From Rhizophagus irregularis (lineage: Eukaryota; Glomeromycota; Glomeromycetes; Glomerales; Glomeraceae), in assembly GCF_026210795.1 (NCBI RefSeq), contig NC_089458.1, forward strand, positions 372,001 to 436,000: 64,000 nucleotides of DNA, in the 5' to 3' direction. Positions 24,852 through 37,057 of this stretch are shown piece after piece. Under the pieces are notes generated by a model that saw only the letters and a program-made list of their open reading frames with translations, had not been told where the DNA came from and did not search any database. Position numbers and translations under genes: made by a program. How positions within the stretch are numbered: position 1 is the first letter of the stretch; each line of letters starts with the position of its first letter.

Positions 24852-25418
24852 ATGGGAGACAAAGCTGCAACATTGGTAGCAAATAATTCACTCTTTGTTG
24901 AAGATTATGCAGCTGCTGCAGCATCTGCATTGAATTATAATTATATGCAAATGAAAGAAATTGAAAATTTCATTCATCGTTTGGAGGAGGAAAGATATTC
25001 CAAACTTGAAGAATTGGTTAAAGTTCCAAGTAAAATTAGAGAACAAGCCGAATGTTTAAGACGGGAAGCGTCACAACTTTATAAAGAGATTAAAAGAATC
25101 GAATACAATATTGTTTGGAAAAAGGCTGAAACCAAAGTTTTAATTTGGTTTGAAAGAGAAAATGATATTATTGATACAGAATATGTTAATGAATTGGAGA
25201 AATCTCAAGATGAAGAAATTGAAATGATGTGGAATGATATTGAAATGAAGAGATTAGAAGGGGAAGTGAAATCTAAAGAATCTCGAGAATTGATGAAATC
25301 CGGTGCAAGAAAAGTTAGAGAAGCCATTAAGAAAGAAATTGCGGATATTGATTTAATGACCGAAAACAAAAAACAACTTTATTCCTTTTATGAACAACAA
25401 TCCATGATTTGGTGGTGA
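24852..25418 (+). CDS. Small coiled-coil protein, unknown function
   Basis: Uninterrupted frame of 188 residues, MGDKAATLVANN... to ...QSMIWW. After an Ala-rich stretch (residues ~20-27) nearly all the rest is charged and helical with Leu/Ile at heptad-like spacing, for example the segment with IHRLEEERYSKLEELVK and the later EAIKKEIADIDLMTENKKQL. I expect one long, interrupted coiled coil. Codon use and composition differ clearly from the surrounding poly-A/T spacer, which supports a real gene. It is preceded by ~500 bases of strongly T-rich DNA, as often seen before highly expressed genes in AT-rich fungal genomes. No domain family recognised, no signal peptide and no membrane segment; probably cytosolic. 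A downstream intron is possible (GTGAGA soon after the stop) but not needed. Confidence 0.75.
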   Translation: MGDKAATLVANNSLFVEDYAAAAASALNYNYMQMKEIENFIHRLEEERYSKLEELVKVPSKIREQAECLRREASQLYKEIKRIEYNIVWKKAETKVLIWFERENDIIDTEYVNELEKSQDEEIEMMWNDIEMKRLEGEVKSKESRELMKSGARKVREAIKKEIADIDLMTENKKQLYSFYEQQSMIWW

Positions 25419-26818
25419 GATGAATAAGGTGAGATAATAATGAATGATGAATCATGATGACGACATATTAATAAATAAAAAATACTAAAATGTATCGAAT
25501 TTTTTTTTATTAGGTGTGACGTGGAAATAACTCTTAAAAAAAAAACATTAAAAACATTTTAAAACATTCGTTCTTATTCTTATCGATAAATAAATATACA
25601 ATATACCTTACATACCTCCCTTTATATATCGTTTTATCCCAAAGGAAAACCAAAATTCCTTTTTAAAATCCTAAAGAGATTAAAGAGATTTTTTGGGTAC
25701 CTTTATTTATTTTTTCATCTTAATCTTTCACGTAAGTTTTTTAATTCACAAATTTCCATTTCTTTAATTTGTGCAAAAAAAAAACAAAGTATTGAATCGC
25801 ATTTTTTTTTTATTCATTGTTAATAGCAAAAAAAAAAAAGAAAAAAAAGAAAAAAAAAAAAAAACTTTTTTACTGTAAATTATTTTAATTTCGTAATATT
25901 AAAAAAAAAACATTTATTATTATTTATTATCCTTATTATTTAGTTTAAGATTACAAATAGAATTCATTCATGAAAAAAAAAAAAAAAAAATGAATGTAGT
26001 TTTTTCTTATATATAGTTGTTATTTTAGTACATAGTTTATAGAATTTTTTTTTTTTAGATTAGATAAATATTTAGAATAAGTTGAAAAGTATAGTAATAA
26101 TTAGTTAACAATATATTATAGTTAACAATATTAGTTAACAATATTAGTTAACAATATCAGTTAGCAATATCAATTAACATTGCGATATTAGTTAGCGATA
26201 TTATTTAGCAATGTTAGTTAGCAATGTTAGTTAAAACAATATTTTATTTTTTTTTCTTAGTAATATTAGAATTGAATTTAGATGTTATTTTTTTTAAAAA
26301 AATTTTTTTTTTTTTAAAGACACTAAATTTTCTAAATTTTTTTAAAAAATTGATACGGGTAAGGGTAAGCCTGGTACGGGTACGACAGATACGCCGGAAC
26401 GGTACGGTACTTTGGTACTTGGTAACTTGCTTAGTATTAAAAAAAAAAAAATGGAACGATCGGGAATCTTTCTTCTCGCTCGTACCAAATAATAAAATTT
26501 CTATATAAAAAAAGAAATTATAGTATAAAATCTTTATATGAAAAAAGAATTATAGTTTATTAAATAAAATACTCGTACCAAATAATAAAATCTTTATATT
26601 AAAATGTACCAAATAATAAAATTTTATATAAGAAAAAGAAATCATAGTTTTTATTTAATAATATATAAAATACTCCGTTACCAAATAAAAATTATTTATA
26701 ATAATATAAAATACAAATCAATAAAATAATAATAAAAAATCAACGCCAATCCCTAATTTAAATAATAATAATTAATAACTATGTTCAATTTTAACCCTCA
26801 TTACCTAATTTTATATAC
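25419..26818. other. Convergent intergenic spacer
   Basis: Homopolymer-rich spacer between the coiled-coil gene and the 3' end of the P450 gene on the minus strand. It includes a short-period repeat at 26101-26243 and an isolated patch of higher GC at 26352-26440 made of GGTACGGGTACG-like phrases. No gene seen. Confidence 0.55.
26101..26243. repeat. Short tandem repeat (TTAGTTAACAATA-like)
   Basis: About ten imperfect units of 13-15 bases, TTAGTTAACAATA drifting to TTAGTTAGCAATG. The change from AACAATA to AGCAATG progresses along the array. Confidence 0.8.
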
Positions 26819-28429
26819 TTATTTTCTCGTCTTAATATAAAGGTCAACATTCACAGGACGATTTGCAGTAGCATATTTATACTTGATATTAGAATCTTTA
26901 TCAACCAATTCAATATCAAAAGTACTAACAAATTTAACCAAGAAAGTTTTCATTTGTACCATTGCCCAAATTCTACCAGGACACATACGAGCACCATAAC
27001 CAAAAGGTAAGAAAGTATATTTTTCCATTGAATTTTTATCATTTAAAAATCTATCAGGATTAAAAATTTCAGGATCTTTAAAATATTTTGGATTATTACT
27101 TAAAACTTTTAAATTTGTATAAACTGTTGTATCAGCTTTAATAACATAACCATCAAATTCTACATCTTCAATTGCAGCACGAGCCATAAATGATAAAGTT
27201 GGAAATATACGTATACTTTCATTAATTACAGCTTCAATATATTTAAGTTTATCAAAAGATTCCAAAGTAATATCAGGATTTTCTAATGTACCATAAACTT
27301 TTAATACTTCATCCCTCATTTTTAAATAAACATCACGATTTTTAGCAATATAAAAAGTAACAAAAGATAAAGTATTTGAAGTAGTATCTAAACCACCTGT
27401 AAATACTTCACGTAATATTGAACTTATTTCATCATCTGTTAAAGGTCTATCAAATTTACCAACAGTTATCTTTTCTAAATCCCTTTCAGTATTTGTTGTA
27501 ATTAATAAATTTAATATAGTAGCTTCAATAGGTTGATTTAAAGGAGTTTTTTCAATCTCTTTTCTTTTTTCATAAACCATTTTTTCTAATTCATTATTTA
27601 TCCAATCTCTATTATCTAAAAATTTTTTATTTATAGATTTAATACCAGGTATATTTCTTCTTATAAAAGGTGGAAGTAACATCATAAACATCATTGATTC
27701 ATTATAAATATAAATTGATTCAGTAAATATTAAACCATTCTCCCAAGTTCCTTTAATTTCAGATTTTTTTCCTTCAGTATTTAATTTATTAAATAAATCA
27801 GCAGTTGATGACATTCTTTTACCTGTAGCTGTTGTAACTACAATATCAGTACCTAAAGCATTCATCCAATCAGAAAATTTTATTATTGAACCTTCTTTTT
27901 CCATAATTTTCCAATATTTAAAAATTTCATCATTAATTTTACTTGATAAATTTATAGCTTCACGTAAAAATTGTGGGGAAGAAGTTGATTGAATAAAAAA
28001 TCTTCTATTAATATTCCAAGTTTCAATATTTCTATTTAATACCATTCCTTTTGTACCTAAACCAAGTTCATCAACTCCTTCAGAATATGAAGTACGCATA
28101 ATAAATTTGGTATTTTTAACTGTTGTGGCTCCCCATACTTTTTCTGCTAAATCTGGTCTACTAATTACAACATTACGTTTATTTCCAACATAAAATTCAT
28201 ATAAATCTCCATATTTTTCATGAAATTTATCAACTGCTGCAACAAGATCTTCTCCAATTTGAAATAAATTTCCAAATATTGGTATAGGAAATGGTCCTGG
28301 AAGTTTTGATGGTCTTGTAAAATATTGAATATAATAATTTATTACATATGATATAATTGATAATAAAATGATTGATAAAATATTACTTTTAATAATAAAA
28401 AGTATTTTGATTATTGGATCTAACAACAT
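26819..28429 (-). CDS. Cytochrome P450 monooxygenase (single exon)
   Basis: Uninterrupted 536-residue frame. P450s insert one oxygen atom from O2 into lipids, sterols or xenobiotics using a cytochrome P450 reductase. Features in order: an N-terminal hydrophobic anchor (~residues 5-35) followed by the Pro-rich hinge PSKLPGPFPIPIFGN; an I-helix motif FTGGLDTTSNT (the oxygen-activating Thr pair); the K-helix ExxR as NESIR; the meander Arg in FNPDRF; and the haem loop FGYGARMCPGR with the Cys ligand. All core motifs are intact and the length is normal for a microsomal class II P450. It is unlike the three 11-exon P450s at 40-50 kb: no introns, a different haem loop and a normal PERF-type Arg. The substrate cannot be inferred. 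The gene is isolated; the nearest neighbours are gene-poor spacers. Confidence 0.95.
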   Translation of the reverse strand: MLLDPIIKILFIIKSNILSIILLSIISYVINYYIQYFTRPSKLPGPFPIPIFGNLFQIGEDLVAAVDKFHEKYGDLYEFYVGNKRNVVISRPDLAEKVWGATTVKNTKFIMRTSYSEGVDELGLGTKGMVLNRNIETWNINRRFFIQSTSSPQFLREAINLSSKINDEIFKYWKIMEKEGSIIKFSDWMNALGTDIVVTTATGKRMSSTADLFNKLNTEGKKSEIKGTWENGLIFTESIYIYNESMMFMMLLPPFIRRNIPGIKSINKKFLDNRDWINNELEKMVYEKRKEIEKTPLNQPIEATILNLLITTNTERDLEKITVGKFDRPLTDDEISSILREVFTGGLDTTSNTLSFVTFYIAKNRDVYLKMRDEVLKVYGTLENPDITLESFDKLKYIEAVINESIRIFPTLSFMARAAIEDVEFDGYVIKADTTVYTNLKVLSNNPKYFKDPEIFNPDRFLNDKNSMEKYTFLPFGYGARMCPGRIWAMVQMKTFLVKFVSTFDIELVDKDSNIKYKYATANRPVNVDLYIKTRK

Positions 28430-31400
28430 TTTTACGAAAAAAAAATTGATTTTTTACAGGAGGGGGAAAATTTTAAATTTCTCTTAAAAAATCTTTTTTT
28501 TTTTTTTTAAAAGAAGAACTTTTTTTTTCTTTTTTTTTTTGAAGTCGCTTTATAATTTATAAATCTTTTATAAATTGAACCAACTAAAAAAAGTAATTTA
28601 AAATTAATTAATTCATTGAAAAACCGGCAAATCCGATTGGTCCATAAAAAATAAAAAAACGCGTAAAAAAAAAAACATATATACGATCTTATGGGTTTGG
28701 GTAATCAAAAAACCGTTTCTAAAAAATATTATATATATATATTATATATTATATATATATTTGAGAATTTGTTTATGTAATAATATTTTTAAGATCCATT
28801 TTTGAACCATTATTATAACCATAAATAGATTGTAAACGGAAATTTTTTTCTAAAATATCTTTCACATCCGAAATAAAAGAGTCGAATTAAAATTTTTTTT
28901 TAAAAAAAAAAGTATAGAAAGAAAAAATAAAAGAAAAAAAAAATGCAGGATTATATATTATCTAATCAATTAGTTAATCCGAAATATAATATATATATAT
29001 GTATTTTGACGATCGTCATTAAATTAAAGAAACCATCAAAAAAGACCCTTAACAGTTTCAAAATGAAAAACAAATTGAGTAATACTAAAATTAGAAATGA
29101 AAATCTCCATGAGAATGATAAAAATAAGAAATTTTTTATGGTTAAATTAAAAGTTAATTGGTAGATATATATTACGTTATACTGATGATGTTATACTATC
29201 TTATGATTTTACATTATACTGATCAAAGATCGTGAAATTCAAATTATTTAAATTATTTTACAATAATTTAAAATTTTTTATATTAATTAAATTTGTAATA
29301 GTGTATGTGAATCCCCCTTGATTGATTTTAACCGGGGTTTCCTCGTGTCATTCATGATAACAAATAACATTTCCAGAAATACAACTTAAAAAAAAGTACT
29401 CCTAGAAAACACGTCTCATTTTCGATGGATTTACGAATTTCCCCTTGATGATACTTACCAGTTTTCGCTCTTACTCAACCCATGAGGATAATAAAAATTA
29501 CACGAAATTTTAAATTTGATCTCAATCTTCATACTTTTATGTACCTCACTAAAAAAAAGGATAAGATTTACGCTAAGAAAAATTGTTTAACTGGTGCGCA
29601 CTTATGATCTGCTTCTTTCTTAAAAACAAAGTGGTACATCACTAATTGATTAATTATCTTTCTAACGCTAATTCCACAGAAGCTCATATTACGTAAGTGA
29701 GTTGCCAAAGTATCGGATATTACTGAGGAAAGTGTAGTGTCAAATTAGAAATGCAATGTCGTTATATTAACACAACATAAATAGCCGACCAAATGAAAAT
29801 ATTTTCATTACATGCAAAAATTTTTATATTACATCATTTGAATTATTTTATTATGTCAAAAGGAAAGCAAAAAGGTGTTTAGAAGATAAAGATGCAAGTT
29901 TAAAACTACAATTAAACTTTTTTTATTTATTCAAAATGAAATTTAAAAAAATAAATTTATATGTCATAATTAATTAATGTATAAAAACTGCCAAACAATG
30001 TCTAATAAAAAGCATGCATTTTATGCAGTTTATTTGATGAAAAATTTGATGGCTATGACAAATCTGTTGATTATTAATCTTTTTATATTTCCAAACATAT
30101 TTCCAAACATTTTCTTGCACCGGACTATATTTAAAAATATGTATTATATTATATAATGTGTTGCTTCTATTTTACAACTAAACTTTATATATATATAATG
30201 TGTTACTTCTACTTTACAACTAAACGTTATATATATATAATGTGTTACTTCTACTTCACACGGTAAATCGATTGATTATTCGAATTATAGAAAAAAAAAA
30301 TTAAGTTTGAGATTCTAAATTCGATTCTTGGACCGTTATAATTAATACATACTATATAAAAAAAATAAGGTTTTTTTTTTTTATTAAACGAAAATCAAAA
30401 CGAATCAAAATAAATTATTAACTTTCAAACTTTCAATAATTTAAAAATCAAAAAAAAATTAATTCGTAATTAAAAATTTCCTTTTTAATTCATAGAGGTT
30501 GTCTAATTTATAGGGATTGTTTCATTTTTTTTTTATATGCATTGCAATATAATCATATTTATTTGAATTTTTTTTTCTTGTTCAGATTGATAAACGAGAA
30601 AAAATAAAGTTGATTTTCATTGGATAAATTTTTTTTTTAGTGACCTTATCAATAATAATTAATCGATCTCTAATTGATTAAGGTAATGCCGATGTTATGT
30701 TCGGGTTATTTTCTCACGCATGTCATTGCATATTTCATTATATCATGCATATCATGGCTGAATAATTTATATCTATGTTGTACGAAAAAAAAAAAAAATT
30801 TCGACAGAGGGCATCAAAAAAAGTTCTCAAAGTCTGTAGTTAAATTGTAAGTTCATCTTGAAGGTAAAACGATTGCTATATGGTTGAGAGACGATATATC
30901 TCGGGCTGAAGAAAAACATCAAGAACCAACTTGAAGAGCTAAAAATGTTGGTGAACAAAATAATCTTTATTCTTCTCCCTCTTTGACTTTCAACCTCATA
31001 GCTGATTCGTCGTTTGGTACCTTCTATTAAATGTAATAGTATAGAAAGTATTTCTCATCTCAAACTTCAAAGAAAGTGAATTAAATGCAGTATTATTCAT
31101 CATTTGAAAAATGACGTTGAAGATTACTTCAATGATACTCCAATGATACTTCAATGATACTTCAATGATTTGCTAGATGCATTTTTCTATATTAACGAAT
31201 GTATAATTTTAAAGGATTAGTATAGATTTGATGGGTGTAGTAATACTTGTAAATTAGAACCAATAGACTTCTTAAAAGTAGAATGTGATTCACCACCAAT
31301 ACCATCACCAATTCTTAAAAAGTGTCGGGATGATAATTTTAAAGAGATTTTGAATGCAACATATTAGTAAATCAAATAAATCTGTGTATAACAGACAAAG

Positions 31401-31603
31401 ATCTTATAATATTGGATATTCCGGGATATATTACAAATGATATATAAATGATATATCAAAGATTTAACATCAAGGAATTTTTAGATGTGAAATTATAGAG
31501 CTTCCCGATTGAAGAGTTGTTCCGCCAAGGTGCTGTCAAAGTTTGGACCTCGAGAATTCAAATAAATCAGATTCCCTCACAAAAAAATGGGTAGTGATTA
31601 AGT
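28430..31603. other. Gene-poor region with possible gene fossils
   Basis: No intact gene. Between 30860 and 31000, and around 31490-31590, short stretches of balanced composition translate to plausible protein fragments (for example EGKTIAIWLRDDISRAEEKH and FRQGAVKVWTSR) but are broken after a few dozen codons. They may belong to the same decayed locus as the MATA-HMG pseudogene just downstream. The rest is AT-rich. Confidence 0.5.
30155..30262. repeat. 42-bp tandem repeat, ~2.5 units
   Basis: Units begin at 30155, 30197 and 30239 (AATGTGTTACTTCTACTTTA, followed by CAACTAAACGTTATATATAT). The last unit is partial and ends near 30262. Confidence 0.85.
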
Positions 31604-32640
31604 TTCGTCGAGGAACTTCAAAAAAGATGTGAAGAGGACAATAATATCCTCGTGTTATCGGACGGTATTCTAGTTAATGAAAGGATGGCTCGTGCAGTTT
31701 TCAAAGATCAATTATCTTACAACGACATCACGATCAATTTACCAATATTGAAATTATTGGCCCCATCAAAACAATCAAGAGCGAAAAAAACTCCAAGTCC
31801 CCAAAATCTGTTCAAGTATTTTGGATACAACTTTCTGGAAAAACACAAGATAATATAATATATTCTTATATATAAACTCAATGAAAAAAGAAAAAACGAT
31901 ATAAAGTTTCTTCCAAAAAGAGATAGAAAAGATAATCCAAAATATTCATCAATAAATTATCAGGTAAAGAATTTTAAAAAGTTTTTATATAATCATTTTT
32001 ATACTTTAATAATAAATTTTTAAAATGTTTCTTATATTAGATATATCCATGAAACTTCATCACAATTACGAAAAATTTATTCGTTAAACCAAGTTTAGGT
32101 AAAATATTGGGATTTTTTTTTTGAGTCTTTTTTTTCGCAAAAATTCAGAAGAAAAACTTAATTTTTTTTTTAAAAAAAAAAGATCCCACAACAACAACAA
32201 CTAATTGATCCCTACTGCTTTTCTGTATAATTACCAAATTATAATTATCAAACAGCACTACTTATTTATATAATATTTACATATAATTAAAACTAACTAA
32301 ATTCTTTATTTAAATAGATTGTAAGTTATAAGTTATTTATTTAATTCTATTATTACTTATTATATTTTATATAATATTTACATATAATTTAAACTAACTA
32401 AATTTTTTACTTAAAAAATTATTTAATAATATAGGGTGTGGGTTATTTATTTAATTCTATTATTACTTATCAGCCATCGTAACTATAATCCTGCAATATC
32501 CCATTATTACATCTTCAACTGTTGGTAATAAATTTTATAATCCATCATATGAATTATCAGGTTCAGTTAACCCTGACACAATTATGATAACTAATTCAAT
32601 TATAATAATTCTGGATGAATGATTAAACAAACGAGCAACT
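31604..32640 (+). pseudogene. Decayed MATA-HMG gene copy
   Basis: This locus is a broken relative of the intact MATA-HMG gene at 37058-38149. The segment at 31717-31835 matches the intact gene at ~37195-37292 nearly base for base (YNDITINLPILKLLAPSK and following). The HMG-box core is then missing: the match jumps to the lysine-rich region after the box, continues through a decayed copy of the middle (31880-32110), the Gln-rich stretch (32185-32215) and the C-terminal part (32505-32580, phrase SSTVGNKFYNPSYELSGSVN by rough translation). Stops and frame changes interrupt the copy. Upstream of the shared segment the reading frame (~31604-31716, including LSDGILVNERMARAVF) differs from the N-terminus of the intact gene, so the parent was another family member or a chimera. 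Confidence 0.82.
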
Positions 32641-33597
32641 CAGATCATGAAAAGAAAATTTTTGAGAATAAAATTCACGTATTGAGCAGACGTTAAGTAC
32701 TATTTCAAGTTCATGAACTATGGATCAAAGTAAACCTTTTATTAATAGATTAACAAAAGAGACATTTAAAATTGAATGGTGAATAACACATTATTTTGGA
32801 CTTTAACTCACCCCTAAATATAGATATTCTCGCCTCTAGTAGATAGTTTACCTTGTTGTTTTGAAATTAATGATTTAGGGCTTTGTAGACACATAAGTAA
32901 TATCATAATTGACGATGATGTCAATACCAAATACATTGAATCAATTAAATAATATAATATATATATATATAAGAGATAATTCTATTTTACTTCAAAATAC
33001 AATTGAAGAAACTAATCTGCAAAAATGTAGACGATAGAGATATAAAATGAAAAATAATAACATCGATAGAAAATTTTCAAGAAATTCAATAAAAGAAGTG
33101 ATGGAAATGGCAGTAATGAAAGCAATCATGTATTTATGGAGTAAGCTTTTAAATAATATTTAATATATTTAATTAATATATTTAATTAATATATTTAATA
33201 GATAATGTTTCATTTTCTTGACATTCTACTGTCCTCCAACAGCAATTTTTTTAATAATTCACCACTATTGTATATTATCCTTTGCTTTCTCTAAATTTTC
33301 TCTAAAATTCTTATATTCCTTCCATTCTTCCAATAACATAATTAATAGTGTATATTTAATTATATCGTTACTGATTTCATTATTTGTTCTCTATAACCAC
33401 CTAATAATCGTATAACCAAATCAATTAGAAGTTATTTCAATATGACGTCCCCGGTCTGTTTCAAATAGAAAATTTGCTCAATTTCAAAACACCTATTTAC
33501 AAATATAAACACTTATTATTACTCTTATTTAAACATCACCACATAATCTTGCTATTCCCTTTTACTTTACTTTTACTTTAATGAGTTTAATGAGTTT

Positions 33598-33648
33598 AAT
33601 CCACTTAGTCCCTTATCCTTATCCTTACTTTAATCCTAATCCCCTTAC
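33598..33648 (-). repeat. Purine-rich satellite fragment, opposite orientation
   Basis: On the minus strand this reads as GGATTAGGATTAAAGTAAGG then ATAAGGATAAGGG, the same phrases as the large array at 7930-9010, but C/T-rich on the plus strand. Confidence 0.7.
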
Positions 33649-35004
33649 TGGCACTTCATATAATATGGTCCAAAATATCATTGATTGGGCTTTATCGCAT
33701 ATAGAGAGATTATTTATAGCGGGGAGGGATACTTGGATGGTATATTGATAACAATCAGCTAATTGCCGAATATGATATAAATATTCAATTTTGATTAAAA
33801 ATTAATTGGTTTAGCATTTATAATAATACAAAAAAAAATGTATATTTTATTCACGCAAATAACTCATAATACAACTCACAATACTCAGTAAGTACGTAAA
33901 AATTTGTTTAGCATTTCTGAAAATGTTATAATAATACAAAAAAAAAAATGTATACTTTATTCACGAAAATATCTCATAATACAATTCATAATACAATTCA
34001 TAATACTCAATTTACTTTATTATTCACATTTATTCATAAATTACAAAAAAAAAAATAATCTATTTATAAAGTATATACTTTTATAATACAACCAAATATG
34101 AATTTTTTTCTGTAATTAGAGCGAAGATTCTTCGCGCAGTGTAATATTTTTTTCATACACTAATTAATTAAATGTGTCGACATACAATTCAGCGGTTAAT
34201 CATGTGAAAAAGAGAGAACCATGAATAAATACAATAATATTTCGAAGTCAAGCACATAACAGATAAAGTCCCAACGAAATAAAGTCAATTGAATGAAGAA
34301 TCTATTTAAATAACACGAGAAACAATCAAGAAAAAAAATTATAAATCAGGTTGAACAACATACTGGAATATTTATCAATTTTGAGAAATTCCGACCATTG
34401 ATAAAGAGGAATCATGTTCCAGTAGAGGTTATCAGGATATTTAAGTTAAAATCTATAAAATCACATTAATTAACACATCATTTCACTATCGAAACTATCG
34501 AATTCATTCGTGAATGTCTTCAAAGAAACTTTTTAATTCATGGTAATTCTAACGAGAAAAGAATATCGGAAACTAGTAAGTATTTGAAAAAAAAACAAGG
34601 CCGAGAAAATGAAACATTACTTACTGTTCGCGATTTCATTCTCGAAAATTTTTGAACCGAGACTATGCTACAAATTTTTTAATATAAATTTAATATATTA
34701 ACGTTCAGTTTACCTTCAAAAGGAACATATATGGTCGCATTTTATAATGAAGTTTGAGAACTTGGATATTTGTTTAAAGAACTTGAACGTTTCTTTTTGT
34801 GCAACCGCGGATATTATATCGAATCCGAGAAGCAAAAGTATCGACCTTGATAGGTCAAGGGATCGTTCTTTGATATACCAATAATAAAAAATAAATATAT
34901 GTCTATCAAGAAACATATCGCAACTTCACCAATTACATATCATTGGTTAATTGGTAAATATCAAATTAAACACACGTAGAGATTATAACGATTATTCTTT
35001 CATG

Positions 35005-35232
35005 CTGATCAGTCTAATTCCTTGCTGCTAATTGAGTAGGATTAACTGAATCTCCTGGTGAAGAATGATCTTTCATTACTGGTCATTATACTGATCAGTC
35101 TGATTCCTTGCTGCTAATTGAGTAGGATTAACTGAATTTCCTGGTGAAGGATCTTTCATTACTGGTCATTATACTGATCAGTCTAATTCCTTGCTGCTAG
35201 TTGTAGGATTAACTGAATCTCCTGGTGAAGGT
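35005..35232. repeat. Minisatellite, three units of ~83-86 bp
   Basis: Units start at 35005, 35091 and 35174 with CTGATCAGTCTAATTCCTTG and contain GGATTAACTGAATCTCCTGG. The third is cut short at about 35232. On the minus strand parts read as open frame (SVNPTQLAARNQ), but stops occur in every unit. Confidence 0.85.
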
Positions 35233-37057
35233 ACACCATAAATATATTTAAAATTTTTTTATAATGAAAATAAAAGGGATTTATAATTTTTTTTTAAAAA
35301 AAAATTTTCGTACTTACTATTATTTATACTGTATATAATTTATCATTTATGTATATCTCACTACTAGAATTGGTGAATGATTTAGTATAAGTAATTTGTA
35401 CAATTCGATAGTTGGTTCAATAAAAGGGTGTGTGCCGACTTTCATTATGCCACATGGACTTGAATGCCCATTTAGAATCGCCATCAAGAGATTTTGCGCA
35501 CATAATTTTTATATTATGAATAGGGGTTGTCTGGCTTCGCTTTAAGCTGACGCTACCCTTATTTTAAGATTTATAAGCGGGGCTAAAAGATGGGAGATGT
35601 GGAGGAAATCTAAGTAATCTTTTTAGGATATTCAAAGTAATAATAAGATTATTTAATTACTATTGATCTTACCTATTGACATTCTCATTTTGTTTTTTTT
35701 AAAACAAGAAATTAAGGCATGGGAATGATGGGATCATTGAACTGATATGTTTCGAACGGTTTCGAACGAATTCAAATCTACGTCACCACATTCTGATTGC
35801 TTCAAAAAAAATTTTAAATTTAAATTTTATTTTGGCTGAAAAAAAATAAACAAATAAGTTAGTAATGCATCTCTAATTTGCATTTGAGATGAAAATTGTT
35901 AATTGTCAAGTCGATCACACGTAAAAATTAAAAAAATGGGGAAAAAAACTGTATTATTAAATGATCTGCACTAATGAACTCACGCCAACCAAACCGATAA
36001 TGTCAAATTTGTCAATTTGTATTATAATTATTATAATTACAAAAAAAGAATTATCTTAACAGAATTTTATTCGATGAGAAAAAAAAAGAAATAAATAAAT
36101 AGACAATTCAATCAATTGAAATAGATTTTTTTTTCTATATATATACACTGTTTATAAAAATAAACTATTTGTATATATTATTTGATTTATATTTAACACT
36201 GTAATTACATCACAATCTTTCGGAAAAGGCTCAAAAATTTCATTCAATTCTCGTTTTTTCCATTTGTAATTTAATAACGTCATAATAAAAAATATTTATA
36301 TTATTTTTCCTTGTTTCAAATATTGTATATTACAAGATGATATTCAAAAAACATTTGTTAACAAAGAAAGGATCTTACATGATTTCACGTGACATGTAAA
36401 TAATCGGCATAATAGTTTCAAAAAGAAAGATCAATCGTGATATAAATATTTATTTGATTTTTTTTTTTTTTAGATTGATTGTTATCTTTTTTAATCAAAA
36501 AGATCGTGGATTCGCGGTAACATTAAGATTTGCAATGCATAATAAAGTTCGTTTATGTAATAAAAAAGGTAATTTTAATTTTATAACTTTAAAAATAAAG
36601 TTTTTTTTTCTTCATTTTTTTTCAAAAAAAAAAAAAAAAAAAAAGAAAAAGGAAAAAAAGAAAAAAGAAAGTTATTCCATAAATCGGCTTTGTAAAGTAA
36701 CAATATATTTTACCTTTATGATGAATTTTTTTTAAAAAAAAGTGGATATACGTTCATGTTCCTTTTTTTATACTTCAATGTCGTCATAGAATTAGACAGT
36801 TTTTAAATATAAAATGGTAATAAAATCCCGTCGGATTTTTTTTCTTTATTAATTTTTCGGTTTTACCGTCCACTCTCTCTCTCATACAAAAAATTCCTTA
36901 AGCTTTAAAGTAACGATCTTGAATATCTCAAAAAAAAAAGAAATAATAATTCCTATCTTTTAAAAAGTAAACATCTTAAAATATATACGCCTCTTAAATA
37001 AACTACACTTTTTTTTCCCCGTACTAAAACGCAAGCTGCATATATACATTTGATACT

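Larger units (their letters stand above)
32641..37057. other. Gene-poor region with satellite fragments
   Basis: No gene supported. It contains a short minus-strand version of the purine satellite (33598-33648), a minisatellite (35005-35232) and mixed-composition stretches (34120-34900 and 35390-35620) that may be remnants of unidentified repeats or genes. An A-rich tract of about 20 bases lies near 36626. The last few hundred bases are probably the promoter of the MATA-HMG gene. Confidence 0.5.

Noticed and set aside
26352-26440. Isolated GC-richer patch of GGTACGGGTACG phrases
   Set aside because: Looks like an odd repeat, but is too short and has no inverted ends, target duplication or coding frame to support a named element.
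28943-29164. 73-residue Lys/Asn-rich open frame
   Set aside because: Composition equals that of the AT-rich spacer; no domain and no continuation.
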